A DNA stretch of 64,000 nucleotides, taken from positions 1 through 64,000 of the forward strand of contig JAFSYK010000096.1 of assembly GCA_017449975.1 (NCBI GenBank), in the 5' to 3' direction. The position numbers were made by a program, and so were the translations under genes. Numbering within the stretch: the first letter of the stretch is position 1; each line of letters starts with the position of its first letter. Origin of the DNA: Bacteroidales bacterium. GTDB lineage: Bacteria > Bacteroidota > Bacteroidia > Bacteroidales > P3. The notes below the pieces were generated by a model. The model worked only from the letters and a program-made list of their open reading frames with translations. It was not told the origin of the DNA and searched no databases. Shown here in pieces: positions 1 through 8,308 of this stretch.

Positions 1-7
1 AAATTTC

Positions 8-425
8 GAACACGGATTTAACGGATAATACGGATTATCTATTCGGTAGATTCGTGTTCAGAGACATAGGGTAACATCTAAAAACACGAAACAAACGAAA
101 ATGATTTATCCGTATAATCCGTGTCATCCGTGTTCAGAGCAAAATTTCGAACACGAATCGCACGAATAACACGAATATTAATTTGTTAGATTCGGTAGAT
201 TCGTGTTCAGAGACATAGGGTAACATCTAAAAAAACGAAACAAACGAAAATGATTTATCCGTATAATCCGTGTCATCCGTGTTCAGAGTAAAAATTCGAC
301 CACGGATTTAACGGATAATACGGATATCTATTCGGTAGATTCGTGTTCAGACACCGTATATTTTCGAACACGAATTGCACGAATAACACGAATATTAATT
401 TGTTAGATTCGTTGGATTCGTGTTC
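8..425. repeat. Array of long hairpin repeats with 9-nt period
   Basis: This fills most of the 560-base gene-free start of the window. The first unit (8-135) is one long symmetric hairpin. GAACACGGAT at 8-17 pairs with ATCCGTGTTC at 126-135, ACGGAT at 21-26 with 117-122, and ACGGAT at 30-35 with 108-113. Inside these, TTCGTGTT at 51-58 pairs with AACACGAA at 83-90, and 42-45 with 96-99, around a loop at 59-82. The next unit (149-208) carries CGAAT words and folds on itself; a second copy of the right half follows at about 209-286. Further units lie at about 298-349 and 366-425. A single copy recurs at 20536-20595. No open frame of note is present. Function is unknown. Confidence 0.85.
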
Positions 426-450
426 AAATTAAAAGGATTGCATATAAATA

Positions 451-474
451 GGCCGCTGGCGGATGCCAGCGGCC
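451..474 (-). terminator. Perfect GC-rich hairpin downstream of the C10 peptidase gene
   Basis: GGCCGCTGGC (451-460) and GCCAGCGGCC (465-474) form a perfect 10-bp stem with a GGAT loop. On the minus strand the stem is followed by an AT-rich but not pure T tract. It lies about 90 bases past the stop of the C10 peptidase gene and is its best terminator candidate. It could equally be a structured repeat. Confidence 0.5.
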
Positions 475-524
475 CCTGTTTAAGGTGTTAATTCCGTCGC
501 AGTAAAAGTAGTTTACGGGCAAAA

Positions 525-557
525 GCTAACTGCTAACCGCTAACTGCTTTTTAGTTT
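525..557. repeat. CTAACTG-type 7-nt repeat
   Basis: Units of CTAACTG/CTAACCG are followed by a TTTTTAG run. The same phrase recurs at 30397-30476, in reverse complement at 33674-33716, and in altered form inside htpG at 38951-38979. With a TAA every 7 nt it carries stops in all three frames on this strand. Confidence 0.7.
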
Positions 558-560
558 CAT

Positions 561-3374
561 TTACAGTACCACTACACGGCGGGCGGCGGTGCCGTCGACC
601 GAGATGAAGTAGACACCGGGCTGATCGACAGCGATACGCTCCGTATCGGTGGCAGTGACAGCGTGGGAGACACAACGGCCCAGCACATCGAAGACGGCGA
701 CATCCTGTCCGGCGACGCCGCTGATGACAATATTGCGGCCTTCGGCCCAGAGGTGGTAGTTGCAGGCCGTCGCATCGTCGATGCCCTGCGAGGTAGACAC
801 CTTGACGTCGTCGAGGAAGAGATACTGACCGTCGTAGGAATGGTGACGGAACGCGATGCGGATGGTGCGACTGTTGTAGGCAGCCAGACTGGCGCTGTAG
901 TAGGTCATGGTCGCCGGCGTGATCTCCGTGGGCTGGAGCAGCGTGACGAACTCGGTGATGGTGGTGCCGTCGCCCACCGTCACAAGCACCTCAAGGGTGT
1001 CGGCATAACTGCTGTTCATCGAACGGGCATAGTAGGAGAGCGTTGCATTGGCACCCGCAGGAATCTGAATCTTGGGTGAGATAAGATAGTTGTTGGCACG
1101 GAAAGCGCCCTGCGCGTTGTTCCACGACTCGGAAATCATACAGGAAGATCCGCTGTACACATATTGGGCATCGACATTCTGGGCGTGGTTCCATTTGTTG
1201 CCGTCGCCATCGGCATCGATGACATCCCAGCACTCGACGCTACCCTCAAAGCCATCGCTCCAAGGCAAGCTGGTGACGGTGCAGTCGTCGGAGGGCGTCG
1301 ATCCGTTGACCGCGAATGTTGCCGTGTAGGTGGCGTTGCCCGTCACGGTAATCTGACGCCGTGCCGAGGTGTTGCCATCCTGCCAGCTAACGAAGTAGCA
1401 GCCCGAAGCAGGCGTGGCCTCAAGCCAGACAGAGGTGCCGGCGGCATAGGTGCCGCCACCCGTCACTGTGCCGTAGCTGTTGTTGTTGGAGACAGCCGTG
1501 ATAGTGAAAGGACCCGTCGCGCTGGTGAAAATAGCATCAATCATCCAGGACATATAGTAGCCATAGCTGGACAGTTTGACCCAGCTGCCGTTGTACTTCA
1601 CCCAAGCGGCATCGTCGTTGCCGCTGTAATAGGTGTAAGCCACCGGATAAGATGCCGACGAAGAAAATGTGACAAACAGCGACTGGCTGGTGTTGACCGT
1701 CACGGGGGTGGGCAGCGTGAGCGTAGCCCAGCCACCCGCCGACGTGGCGTTGAAGGTACCCGAATAGACCTGCGTGGAGGGCGAGTTGGTGCCCGTGAAG
1801 ATAATCACCGAGTAGGAGCCGGTGGAGGGCACAAAGAGACGCACCGATGAAAGGACGGTGCCGTTGGTCAGCGAGCTGGCGGGGATGCGGATGCCCCACT
1901 GCGAAGGCGATCCCATATTGGATTGACCCATTCTGGTGCGGGCACAATAGGTAATGGTATCACCGGCGATGGGCTCAAACTGTGCCACAAAGCTGTGGCT
2001 GCCGCCGGGGGCGACGAACTCACGCGGATTGTATTTGCTACCGTCACTCCATTGACTGAAACGATAACCCGTGTTGGCACGCGCCAACAGCGCCACCGTG
2101 TCGGTGAAGCTGGTGAAGTTGCCCGTTCCTGTCACCGAACCGTAGCTGCTCACGTTAGCCGAAGCCGAAATCGTGGTAGTGCCGCTCGCCGTGCCAGTCA
2201 TGGGCTGGATACCCATCAGGGCACCGTTGCGCAGGTTGAAGGTGTAGGAGGAGGTGCTGCCTGTGCCGCCGCCACCCAGGTTGAGGGAACCGATGGCATA
2301 ATAGCCATCATAGGATCCGCCCCAGCCCCAGTTGAAGTGGAAGCGGTTGCTGTTGTCGTAACCGTCGCAGATGAAGCAGTGTCCAGCATCGGGGTCGTCG
2401 CCATCATAGAGCATGGGACGGCCGGTGTCGAGTTCGGCACGCAGCATCGAGGCCCACACCGCATCGGTATAGTCGCTCTTGACCACAGTGTGCACGGTGG
2501 GCTGATAGCGGAAATAGCTGACGAGGGCCACCTCGGAAGACGGTGTGGCGGCCGAGCCGTAGCTCTGCATGGAAGCGGCGCTGCCACCCGCCGACGCAGT
2601 ACCATATTCCATCTCAACAGACACACCGGCATGGTACATCAGCGTGGCGATGGCGTTGACCTGCGTCGAGCTGGAGGAGCCGCTGAGGCTGTTGGGCATA
2701 CTGGACCACTGATAGGTGGTGCTGCCAAAATTGGCACTCTGCGTGCCATAGTTGTCGTCGACATAAGAATGCGAGCCGCAACCCGTGGCGGGATGGTTCC
2801 AAAACTTCATCACCTGAGCCATGGCGGTGGCCACACAGCCCGTGACCGTGCGGTTGGAGCCCGTGCCGGTACCCGGACAGAGGGTATTGTAATAGGGATC
2901 CTGGTCCCAGGTGGTGGCGATAAGCGGCGACACGCTGCTGGGCACGGCAGCCAGCGGCATGTGGCCCGCCTCCAACGACTGCCACTGACTCATGACCTGG
3001 TCGGTGACAGGCGCATCCTTTTCGCGCAGCCACTCAATCTGACGCTCGTAGGAGTCGAGCCACGAAGCAATCTGAGCCGGTATGTCTTTGAGACGCAGCG
3101 GGCTGGTGAAGCTATAACCCAGGATGGGAAGGGCGCAGTCGTCGCCAGAGACCATAACGAAACCATTCTCTCCCAACGAGAAGGTATAAAAGGCCTTGTA
3201 GGCAGTGGAGGCGGAAACGTCGACCACATTGTCGTACGTCAGCGCTGCACCGTCGGGCGCGGAGAGACGGCAGAACTGATAGGCCACCTGTCGGGCACGC
3301 TCCGGACTGACGGGTGCCGCATACACCAGACCACAAAAGGCCAGAAGGAACAAACTGATAAAGATTCTTTTCAT
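561..3374 (-). CDS. C10 (streptopain) family secreted cysteine peptidase with T9SS-type C-terminal domain
   Basis: Predicted extracellular cysteine peptidase of the SpeB/streptopain family. The start chosen gives a clean signal peptide (MKRIFISLFLLAF, cleavage near VYA); an ATG four codons upstream at 3386 is also possible. An N-terminal pro-region of about 150 residues is followed by the catalytic Cys in TGCVATAMAQ (Cys180), the catalytic His in AGHCFICDGY (His332) and HFNWGWGG near 346-353. Two long beta-rich regions with InlB/Flg_new-like repeats follow, then a jelly-roll-like region (about 700-850). The last 75 residues resemble the type IX secretion sorting domain (FDVLGR core, GVYFISVDG, RRVVVL end). 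At about 937 residues it is far longer than SpeB because of these C-terminal domains. It is the last gene of a minus-strand run after radA. Confidence 0.88.
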   Translation of the reverse strand: MKRIFISLFLLAFCGLVYAAPVSPERARQVAYQFCRLSAPDGAALTYDNVVDVSASTAYKAFYTFSLGENGFVMVSGDDCALPILGYSFTSPLRLKDIPAQIASWLDSYERQIEWLREKDAPVTDQVMSQWQSLEAGHMPLAAVPSSVSPLIATTWDQDPYYNTLCPGTGTGSNRTVTGCVATAMAQVMKFWNHPATGCGSHSYVDDNYGTQSANFGSTTYQWSSMPNSLSGSSSSTQVNAIATLMYHAGVSVEMEYGTASAGGSAASMQSYGSAATPSSEVALVSYFRYQPTVHTVVKSDYTDAVWASMLRAELDTGRPMLYDGDDPDAGHCFICDGYDNSNRFHFNWGWGGSYDGYYAIGSLNLGGGGTGSTSSYTFNLRNGALMGIQPMTGTASGTTTISASANVSSYGSVTGTGNFTSFTDTVALLARANTGYRFSQWSDGSKYNPREFVAPGGSHSFVAQFEPIAGDTITYCARTRMGQSNMGSPSQWGIRIPASSLTNGTVLSSVRLFVPSTGSYSVIIFTGTNSPSTQVYSGTFNATSAGGWATLTLPTPVTVNTSQSLFVTFSSSASYPVAYTYYSGNDDAAWVKYNGSWVKLSSYGYYMSWMIDAIFTSATGPFTITAVSNNNSYGTVTGGGTYAAGTSVWLEATPASGCYFVSWQDGNTSARRQITVTGNATYTATFAVNGSTPSDDCTVTSLPWSDGFEGSVECWDVIDADGDGNKWNHAQNVDAQYVYSGSSCMISESWNNAQGAFRANNYLISPKIQIPAGANATLSYYARSMNSSYADTLEVLVTVGDGTTITEFVTLLQPTEITPATMTYYSASLAAYNSRTIRIAFRHHSYDGQYLFLDDVKVSTSQGIDDATACNYHLWAEGRNIVISGVAGQDVAVFDVLGRCVSHAVTATDTERIAVDQPGVYFISVDGTAARRVVVL

Positions 3375-3412
3375 ATTGATTTGCATTTAATGTTAATACG
3401 TTGGAAGAACTA

Positions 3413-4789
3413 TTACGTAAAAAGAGCTTTGAGGGCCTCCTCGATGACGCCCACCTCTACAATATGTATTTTATAGCCTCGTTTGGCAATTCGGGAACTG
3501 TATTTGGAGACGAGTATCTGTTCAAAACCCAGACGGTCGGCCTCGGCGATGCGCTGTTCCACACGCGCCACAGGACGCACCTCGCCGCTGAGTCCCAGCT
3601 CGGCAGCCATACAGACACGCGGACTGATGGGGATGTCTACATTGCTGGAGAGAATAGAGCAGGCCACGGCCAGGTCGATGGCAGGGTCGTTGACACGCAA
3701 TCCACCAGCGATGTTGAGGAAGACATCCTTGGCCCCCAGCTTGAAACCACAGCGTTTCTCCAATACCGCCAGCAACATGTTCATGCGACGCAGGTCGAAA
3801 CCGTTGGCGTTACGCTGCGGCGTGCCATAGACGGCGGTGGAGACCAGCGACTGCACCTCGACGAACAGGGGACGCGCCCCCTCAAGGGTGGCGGCGATGG
3901 CAGCGCCGCTGAGCGTCTCGTCGCGATGACCGATAAGGAACTCCGATGGATTGGAGACCTGCCGCAGTCCATCGCCACACATCTCGAAGATGCCCAACTC
4001 GGCAGTGGAGCCAAAACGGTTTTTCAAGGCCCGCAGGATGCGGAAGCCATAGTTGCGGTCGCCCTCGAACTGGAGCACCGCGTCGACGATATGCTCCATC
4101 ACCTTGGGTCCCGCCAGGGAGCCGTCCTTGGTGATATGTCCCACCAAAAGTACCGGTACACCGCTCTCCTTGGCGAAACGTTGCAGCTCGGCAGTACACT
4201 CGCGGATTTGCGAGATAGAGCCTGCCGACGAATCGATGCTCTCGGTGGAGATAGTCTGTATGGAGTCGACAACGAGGATGTCGGGCTTGACAGCGTCGAC
4301 ATGCTCGAAGATGCGCTGCGTCACCGTCTCGGCAACGACATAGCACTGCTGCGTTTCGCCCGCAGTGGCGGTGCCAATGCGCTCGGCGCGCATCTTGATT
4401 TGCTGCTCGCTCTCCTCGCCACTGACATAAAGCAGCCGTTTGTCTGGAATGGACAAGGCCGTCTGCAGCAGCAGCGTACTCTTGCCTATACCCGGCTCGC
4501 CGCCCAGCAGCACGATGGAGCCTGGCACCAAACCGCCGCCCAGCACCCGGTCGAACTCGGCACAACCTGTCGGGATGCGGGTATGCTCGCTATAGACAAC
4601 CTCCTGCAACAGTTTCGGTGCCGACGCCGCCTCGGCGGAACTCGACCTGGAGGCACTCGTGGGTAACGCAGCACGTACCACCTCCTCCTCGAAGGTGTTC
4701 CATTGCCCACACTCGGGACAGCGTCCCAGCCAACTGGAGGACTGGTAGCCACAGTTGCGGCAGAAGAAGTAGGTCTTGGCTTTGGGCAT
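3413..4789 (-). CDS. radA: DNA repair protein RadA (Sms)
   Basis: RecA-like ATPase that promotes branch migration of recombination intermediates. The 458-residue length is typical. An N-terminal four-Cys zinc finger is visible (Cys10, Cys13, Cys24, Cys27), then Walker A GEPGIGKST (97-105), Walker B LVVDSIQTI (about 172-180), the RadA-specific KNRFGST motif (256-262), and a C-terminal Lon-protease-like domain. It sits between the U32 peptidase and the C10 peptidase on the same strand, 26-40 bases from the latter, so read-through is likely. This is a housekeeping gene with no sign of damage. Confidence 0.97.
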   Translation of the reverse strand: MPKAKTYFFCRNCGYQSSSWLGRCPECGQWNTFEEEVVRAALPTSASRSSSAEAASAPKLLQEVVYSEHTRIPTGCAEFDRVLGGGLVPGSIVLLGGEPGIGKSTLLLQTALSIPDKRLLYVSGEESEQQIKMRAERIGTATAGETQQCYVVAETVTQRIFEHVDAVKPDILVVDSIQTISTESIDSSAGSISQIRECTAELQRFAKESGVPVLLVGHITKDGSLAGPKVMEHIVDAVLQFEGDRNYGFRILRALKNRFGSTAELGIFEMCGDGLRQVSNPSEFLIGHRDETLSGAAIAATLEGARPLFVEVQSLVSTAVYGTPQRNANGFDLRRMNMLLAVLEKRCGFKLGAKDVFLNIAGGLRVNDPAIDLAVACSILSSNVDIPISPRVCMAAELGLSGEVRPVARVEQRIAEADRLGFEQILVSKYSSRIAKRGYKIHIVEVGVIEEALKALFT

Positions 4790-4792
4790 GGG

Positions 4793-4862
4793 GAGAAATT
4801 AAGGGTTATTGGTTAGGGGTTATTGGTTATTGAGGATGGATTAGGGGTTGATTCTATTGTAT
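4793..4862. repeat. GGTTATTGGTTA-type intergenic repeat
   Basis: The whole gap between radA and the U32 peptidase gene is made of variants of GGTTATT and GGTTAGG words. The same family fills 6111-6165 and 8197-8305. No promoter or gene is visible in it. Confidence 0.7.
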
Positions 4863-6110
4863 TTAGTATTCGTCAATGACGGTATCAATGCGGTAGAGCT
4901 TGTCGCCGCGGTGGAGAAGTTCGGTGGTGGGGAAACTGAAGAGGTCTCCCTGGTGTACCTCGGGGATAGGGTCGCGGTCCAGTCGCAACTCATCGGCAGT
5001 ACCGCTGTAGACACCCGTCGTGGAGCCAATGACCATGATGCGGTCGCCCGCACAAAGCCGTTCCGCCGTTTCCAATCGTGCCTCTGCTACATGGGGACGG
5101 GGATAGTAGTTGGTGATACGACCCAGATAAACCTTGTTCTCAGTGGCTTGGGAGCCGTAGCGCTCACTCCATTCACCCATGGTGCGACCCAGATAGTAGC
5201 CGTCCCAGAAGCCGCGGTTAAAGACAGTGGAGAGGCGCTGCATCCAGCCCTCAATTTTCTCTTGGCTGTAGGTGCCGTCGGCAATGGCGTCGACCGCCTC
5301 GCGATAGCAGCGGGTGACGGTCTGCACATAGTCGGCACTCCTCCCCCGCCCTTCAATCTTCAGCACCGAGACGCCGGCACGGACAATCTTGTCGAGGAAA
5401 CCAATGGTGCAGAGATCCTTGGGGGACATAATATATTTGTTGTCGACCACCAGTTCGATGTCCGACTCCAAATCTTTGACCAGATACTGACGGCGGCAGA
5501 GTTGTAGGCAGGCGCCACGGTTGGCGCTGTGGTTGTAAGCGTCGAGACTGAGGTAACATTTTCCGCTGACCGACATGCAGAGGGCGCCGTGGACGAAGAG
5601 CTCAACCTGCAGCAACTCGCCGCGGGGACCGCGGATATCGTTCTGACGGATGTATTCCACGATGTCTGCCACCTGCCGCAACGACAGCTCGCGCGCCGTG
5701 ACCACCACGTCAGCAAACTGGGCGTAGTAGCGCACCGCCTCAACATTGGAAACGTTGCACTGCGTAGAGACATGCACCTCGATGCCCATGGCGCGGGCGG
5801 AGGTGATGACGGCAAAGTCGGAGGCGATGATGGCACTGACACCCGCCTGCTGAGCAGCACGCAGCAATTCGCGCATCTCCTCCAGTTCTTCGTTGTAGAC
5901 CACTGTGTTGACCGTGAGATAGGAACGCACTCCAGCCTCACGGGCGATGGAAGCCAGCCGAGGCAGGTCGGCGACGGTGAAATTGGCGGCGGAACGAGAC
6001 CGCATATTGAGCCGGCCCACCCCGAAATAGACGGCATCGGCACCACCCTGGATGGCAGCTTGCAAGCTCTCATAGGAGCCAACCGGAGACATTATTTCGG
6101 GAGAGGACAT
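4863..6110 (-). CDS. Peptidase U32 family protein, TrhP (YegQ)-like
   Basis: Member of the U32 family, whose characterised bacterial members hydroxylate RNA (TrhP on tRNA uridine 34, RlhA on 23S rRNA) rather than cleave proteins. The N-terminal MSPVGSYESLQAAIQGGAD and the core VHGALCMSVSGKC are typical. Four cysteines that would hold the family's iron-sulfur cluster are seen at 178, 185, 201 and 205. At 415 residues it is close to TrhP and much shorter than RlhA. The family signature RELSL (140-144) and SPKDL and KIEGR motifs are present. It lies between a glycosyltransferase and radA on the minus strand. The tRNA role is inferred from family and length; collagenase annotations for this family are probably misleading here. 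Confidence 0.85.
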   Translation of the reverse strand: MSSPEIMSPVGSYESLQAAIQGGADAVYFGVGRLNMRSRSAANFTVADLPRLASIAREAGVRSYLTVNTVVYNEELEEMRELLRAAQQAGVSAIIASDFAVITSARAMGIEVHVSTQCNVSNVEAVRYYAQFADVVVTARELSLRQVADIVEYIRQNDIRGPRGELLQVELFVHGALCMSVSGKCYLSLDAYNHSANRGACLQLCRRQYLVKDLESDIELVVDNKYIMSPKDLCTIGFLDKIVRAGVSVLKIEGRGRSADYVQTVTRCYREAVDAIADGTYSQEKIEGWMQRLSTVFNRGFWDGYYLGRTMGEWSERYGSQATENKVYLGRITNYYPRPHVAEARLETAERLCAGDRIMVIGSTTGVYSGTADELRLDRDPIPEVHQGDLFSFPTTELLHRGDKLYRIDTVIDEY

Positions 6111-6200
6111 AGTTTAGTAAATGGTTAGTGGTTATGGGTTATTGAGAATGGTAAATGGTTTTATTGTATTTTGTAATTAAGGCAAATGTATTGTAGTGTT
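6111..6200. repeat. GGTTAGTGGTTATGG-type intergenic repeat
   Basis: This is the first part of the 140-base gap between the U32 gene and the GT4 gene. It consists of short words shared with 4793-4862 and 8192-8308 (GGTTAGTGG, TTATGGGTTATTGAGAATGG). No promoter motif stands out. Confidence 0.65.
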
Positions 6201-6202
6201 TT

Positions 6203-6232
6203 TTTGTAGGGGCGTACCCCTGTGTACGCCCG
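6203..6232. repeat. GGGCGTAC hairpin repeat
   Basis: GGGCGTAC (6210-6217) and GTACGCCC (6224-6231) form a perfect 8-bp stem around CCCTGT, flanked by a T run on the left. A near-identical copy in the opposite orientation forms the end of an O-antigen polymerase gene at 47675-47702. The word type (GGGGCGTACCCCTGTGTACG) resembles dispersed repeats known from many bacterial phyla. Confidence 0.7.
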
Positions 6233-6250
6233 ATGAAGGCATACGAATGG

Positions 6251-7312
6251 TTATTGGGTTTTATGGCGGTTTATGGCGCAGTTGACGGCCTGCATGAAAC
6301 CTTCGAACATGGTCTCAATGGGCATCTCTTTTTCGTAGGTCGCACGGGCGGCGGCGGAAACACGCTGATATAGCTCTTCATCCGTCAGCAACTGCATGAT
6401 ACGATTTTTCAACGCCTCCTCGGTCTCCTCAATAAAACCGTTCTCGCCATTGTGCAGATAACAGATCTCCGGTGCATGGGGACCCGGCAGTTCCACCACC
6501 GGCTTGCCCCAATACATGGCCTGATTGATGGCCAGACCGATGTGTCCCGGGGTGCTGAACACCCCTTTCAGCTGATAAATCTCGTCGACCTCGACGCCGT
6601 ATTTCTCACCCAAATAATAGAAGTTCGGCGTCTCCTGCATCACCTGCAGCTGCTCGGGAGTGGCGCCGCCACCCACCACGACGAGTGCCACATCGGGCTC
6701 GTTGCGGAACAGGCGCAGCAGAATATCCAATCCTTTGCGGGGCATGATGCGACTGATGTACATCACAATCCGCGACTCCTTGATGCCGTAAAAAGCTTTC
6801 ACCTCGTCGGGAGAGCGCATTGCATTCTTGTCCACATCACTGAAGTCCAACGTATTCATAGCAATGAACGTCCGGTTGCGACAAGAAGAATCAATCAAAT
6901 TCAGCTGTGCCGGCGAGTAAAGAATGAGTGCGTCATATTGGCGATGAAGCCGATGGTTGACCCAGCGCCACAGCGGACTAGCGGCATTCTTCAGATTCAT
7001 GCCGTGACCCCAATAGATCAACGGCAAAGAACGTCGACGGCACCAACGGAGGAATCGGAATATAATGCCCACCCGCAGTCCAATGAACGTGATGACGACA
7101 TCGGGTTGAATCTCACTTACCTTGCGGGTCACTTCGCCCAATTTCAGGGCACAGCGATGCTGGCGGTAGCGGATGGGGCAGTCGACGGGTTGGTATTCAT
7201 CGCTCAACACATGGAACTCGTAGCCCTGCTGCTGAAACAAATCGTAAAAATAGTTGTAGATGCGACTACGATAGTGCATCACCTTTTCCGTAACAAGGAG
7301 TATCTTCTTCAT
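6251..7312 (-). CDS. Glycosyltransferase family 4 (GT-B fold)
   Basis: Predicted cytoplasmic sugar transferase for a surface glycan. Residues 1-160 form a Rossmann-like acceptor domain. The donor domain has the family pattern ISRIMPRKGLDILLRLF (about 188-204), VVVGGG, and the late E-containing segment GPHAPEICYLHNGENGF. The length of 353 is normal. It is 3 bases downstream of the GT2 gene, so the two are co-translated from one mRNA. The donor and acceptor sugars cannot be told from the sequence. The final codons and the TAA stop fall in a GGTTATTGGG repeat word on the opposite strand, so the extreme C-terminus may be repeat-derived. Confidence 0.88.
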   Translation of the reverse strand: MKKILLVTEKVMHYRSRIYNYFYDLFQQQGYEFHVLSDEYQPVDCPIRYRQHRCALKLGEVTRKVSEIQPDVVITFIGLRVGIIFRFLRWCRRRSLPLIYWGHGMNLKNAASPLWRWVNHRLHRQYDALILYSPAQLNLIDSSCRNRTFIAMNTLDFSDVDKNAMRSPDEVKAFYGIKESRIVMYISRIMPRKGLDILLRLFRNEPDVALVVVGGGATPEQLQVMQETPNFYYLGEKYGVEVDEIYQLKGVFSTPGHIGLAINQAMYWGKPVVELPGPHAPEICYLHNGENGFIEETEEALKNRIMQLLTDEELYQRVSAAARATYEKEMPIETMFEGFMQAVNCAINRHKTQ

Positions 7313-7315
7313 AGG

Positions 7316-8191
7316 CTAACGGTGAAAACGCTGAGTGATACCCAACCAGATATTGACATGATTGGCGCGTGCCAACCGATAATAACGACGAAACTCTGAA
7401 AATCCGTAATGGCGCAAAGCACCCCATACCCGTGCAGTCAGCCAAGGCAGCATGTGGTCGAGGTTGTGGTCGCGCAAGAAACAGTATTTGCGCACCGCCA
7501 CCTCGTAGCGACAGTAGGCCGATTCACGACTGGTGGTTCGGGTAAGAGAGCCTTCGCGCACCGTGACACAGTAGGTGACCCTATTGTCGGCGGCAACGCT
7601 TTGGGCATAGTAACCCGCATACAATGCAAACATCGCATCGTTGGAGGCACGCACACAGTCGAATTGGAGATGGTGTGTCTCCACCAACTCGCGACGCACC
7701 ATACGTGCCCACGGAACAGGGTTCTGGTAGCGCAGCATCTCGTCGGCCTGCTTGTCACCCTTGTCGCGGGCCAGCCGTTGCACATACTCGCTGCGTTCAT
7801 CGGAACGGACAGTCTGCTCCAGCGAATCCGACAACCGCGATTCATGGGCAAAAAAGACCATATCGTATGCCGAATCCTTCCAGTCATCCATCACCTTAAA
7901 AGCCTCTTCGGTGAAGTAGTCGTCGGAATCGGCAAACACCAACCAGCGTCCTTCAGCCAACGCCAATCCCTCATTGCGCGCACCGCCGGCGAAATGTGTT
8001 GTCTCCAAAAACAGCACCTGTACCCGCGACGATCGAAGCGACTCCAGTTGTGCATGCTCCTCCTCCGTCAAAGTGCTGACATCGTCTACAATCACAACCT
8101 GTATGTCGTCACGGAGCGGGATGCTGTTGAAACAGCGCAGCAGCAATGGCACACAGTTTTTGTGAGGGATGATAACGCTGTAGGTGAACAT
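7316..8191 (-). CDS. Glycosyltransferase family 2 (GT-A fold)
   Basis: Predicted inverting sugar transferase. The N-terminal SVIIPHKNCVPLLLRCF and VIVDDVS (33-39) bind the nucleotide, GGARNEGL (69-76) is the usual helix, and the DxD metal motif is FADSDD (86-91). The 291-residue length is complete for the GT-A domain with a short helical tail. It is 3 bases upstream of the GT4 gene and follows the O-antigen polymerase on the same strand, which places it in assembly of the same repeat unit. Substrate unknown. Confidence 0.88.
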   Translation of the reverse strand: MFTYSVIIPHKNCVPLLLRCFNSIPLRDDIQVVIVDDVSTLTEEEHAQLESLRSSRVQVLFLETTHFAGGARNEGLALAEGRWLVFADSDDYFTEEAFKVMDDWKDSAYDMVFFAHESRLSDSLEQTVRSDERSEYVQRLARDKGDKQADEMLRYQNPVPWARMVRRELVETHHLQFDCVRASNDAMFALYAGYYAQSVAADNRVTYCVTVREGSLTRTTSRESAYCRYEVAVRKYCFLRDHNLDHMLPWLTARVWGALRHYGFSEFRRYYRLARANHVNIWLGITQRFHR

Positions 8192-8308
8192 TGGGAAAGG
8201 TTATGGGTTAGTGGTTATTGGTTATGGGTTATAGGTTATTGAGACGGGTTAGTGGTTATGGGTTATTGAGAATGGTTGGTGATTATGGGTTAGCGATTAA
8301 AGACAATC
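8192..8308. repeat. GGTTATGGGTTA-type intergenic repeat
   Basis: The entire 117-base gap is built from GGTTATGGG, GGTTAGTGG and GGTTATTGAGA words, the densest example of this repeat family in the window. It lies within an otherwise continuous minus-strand gene run. Confidence 0.75.

Noticed and set aside
8-425. CRISPR array
   Set aside because: The repeated units are self-complementary with 9-nt words and no unique spacers of constant length, and no cas gene is near.
1923-3476. A 517-codon open frame on the plus strand opposite the C10 peptidase gene
   Set aside because: The translation is low-complexity with no recognisable domain, and the minus-strand peptidase has catalytic motifs and a signal peptide.
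3401-4666. A 421-codon open frame opposite radA
   Set aside because: Antisense shadow of radA, which is complete with zinc finger, Walker A and KNRFG motifs.
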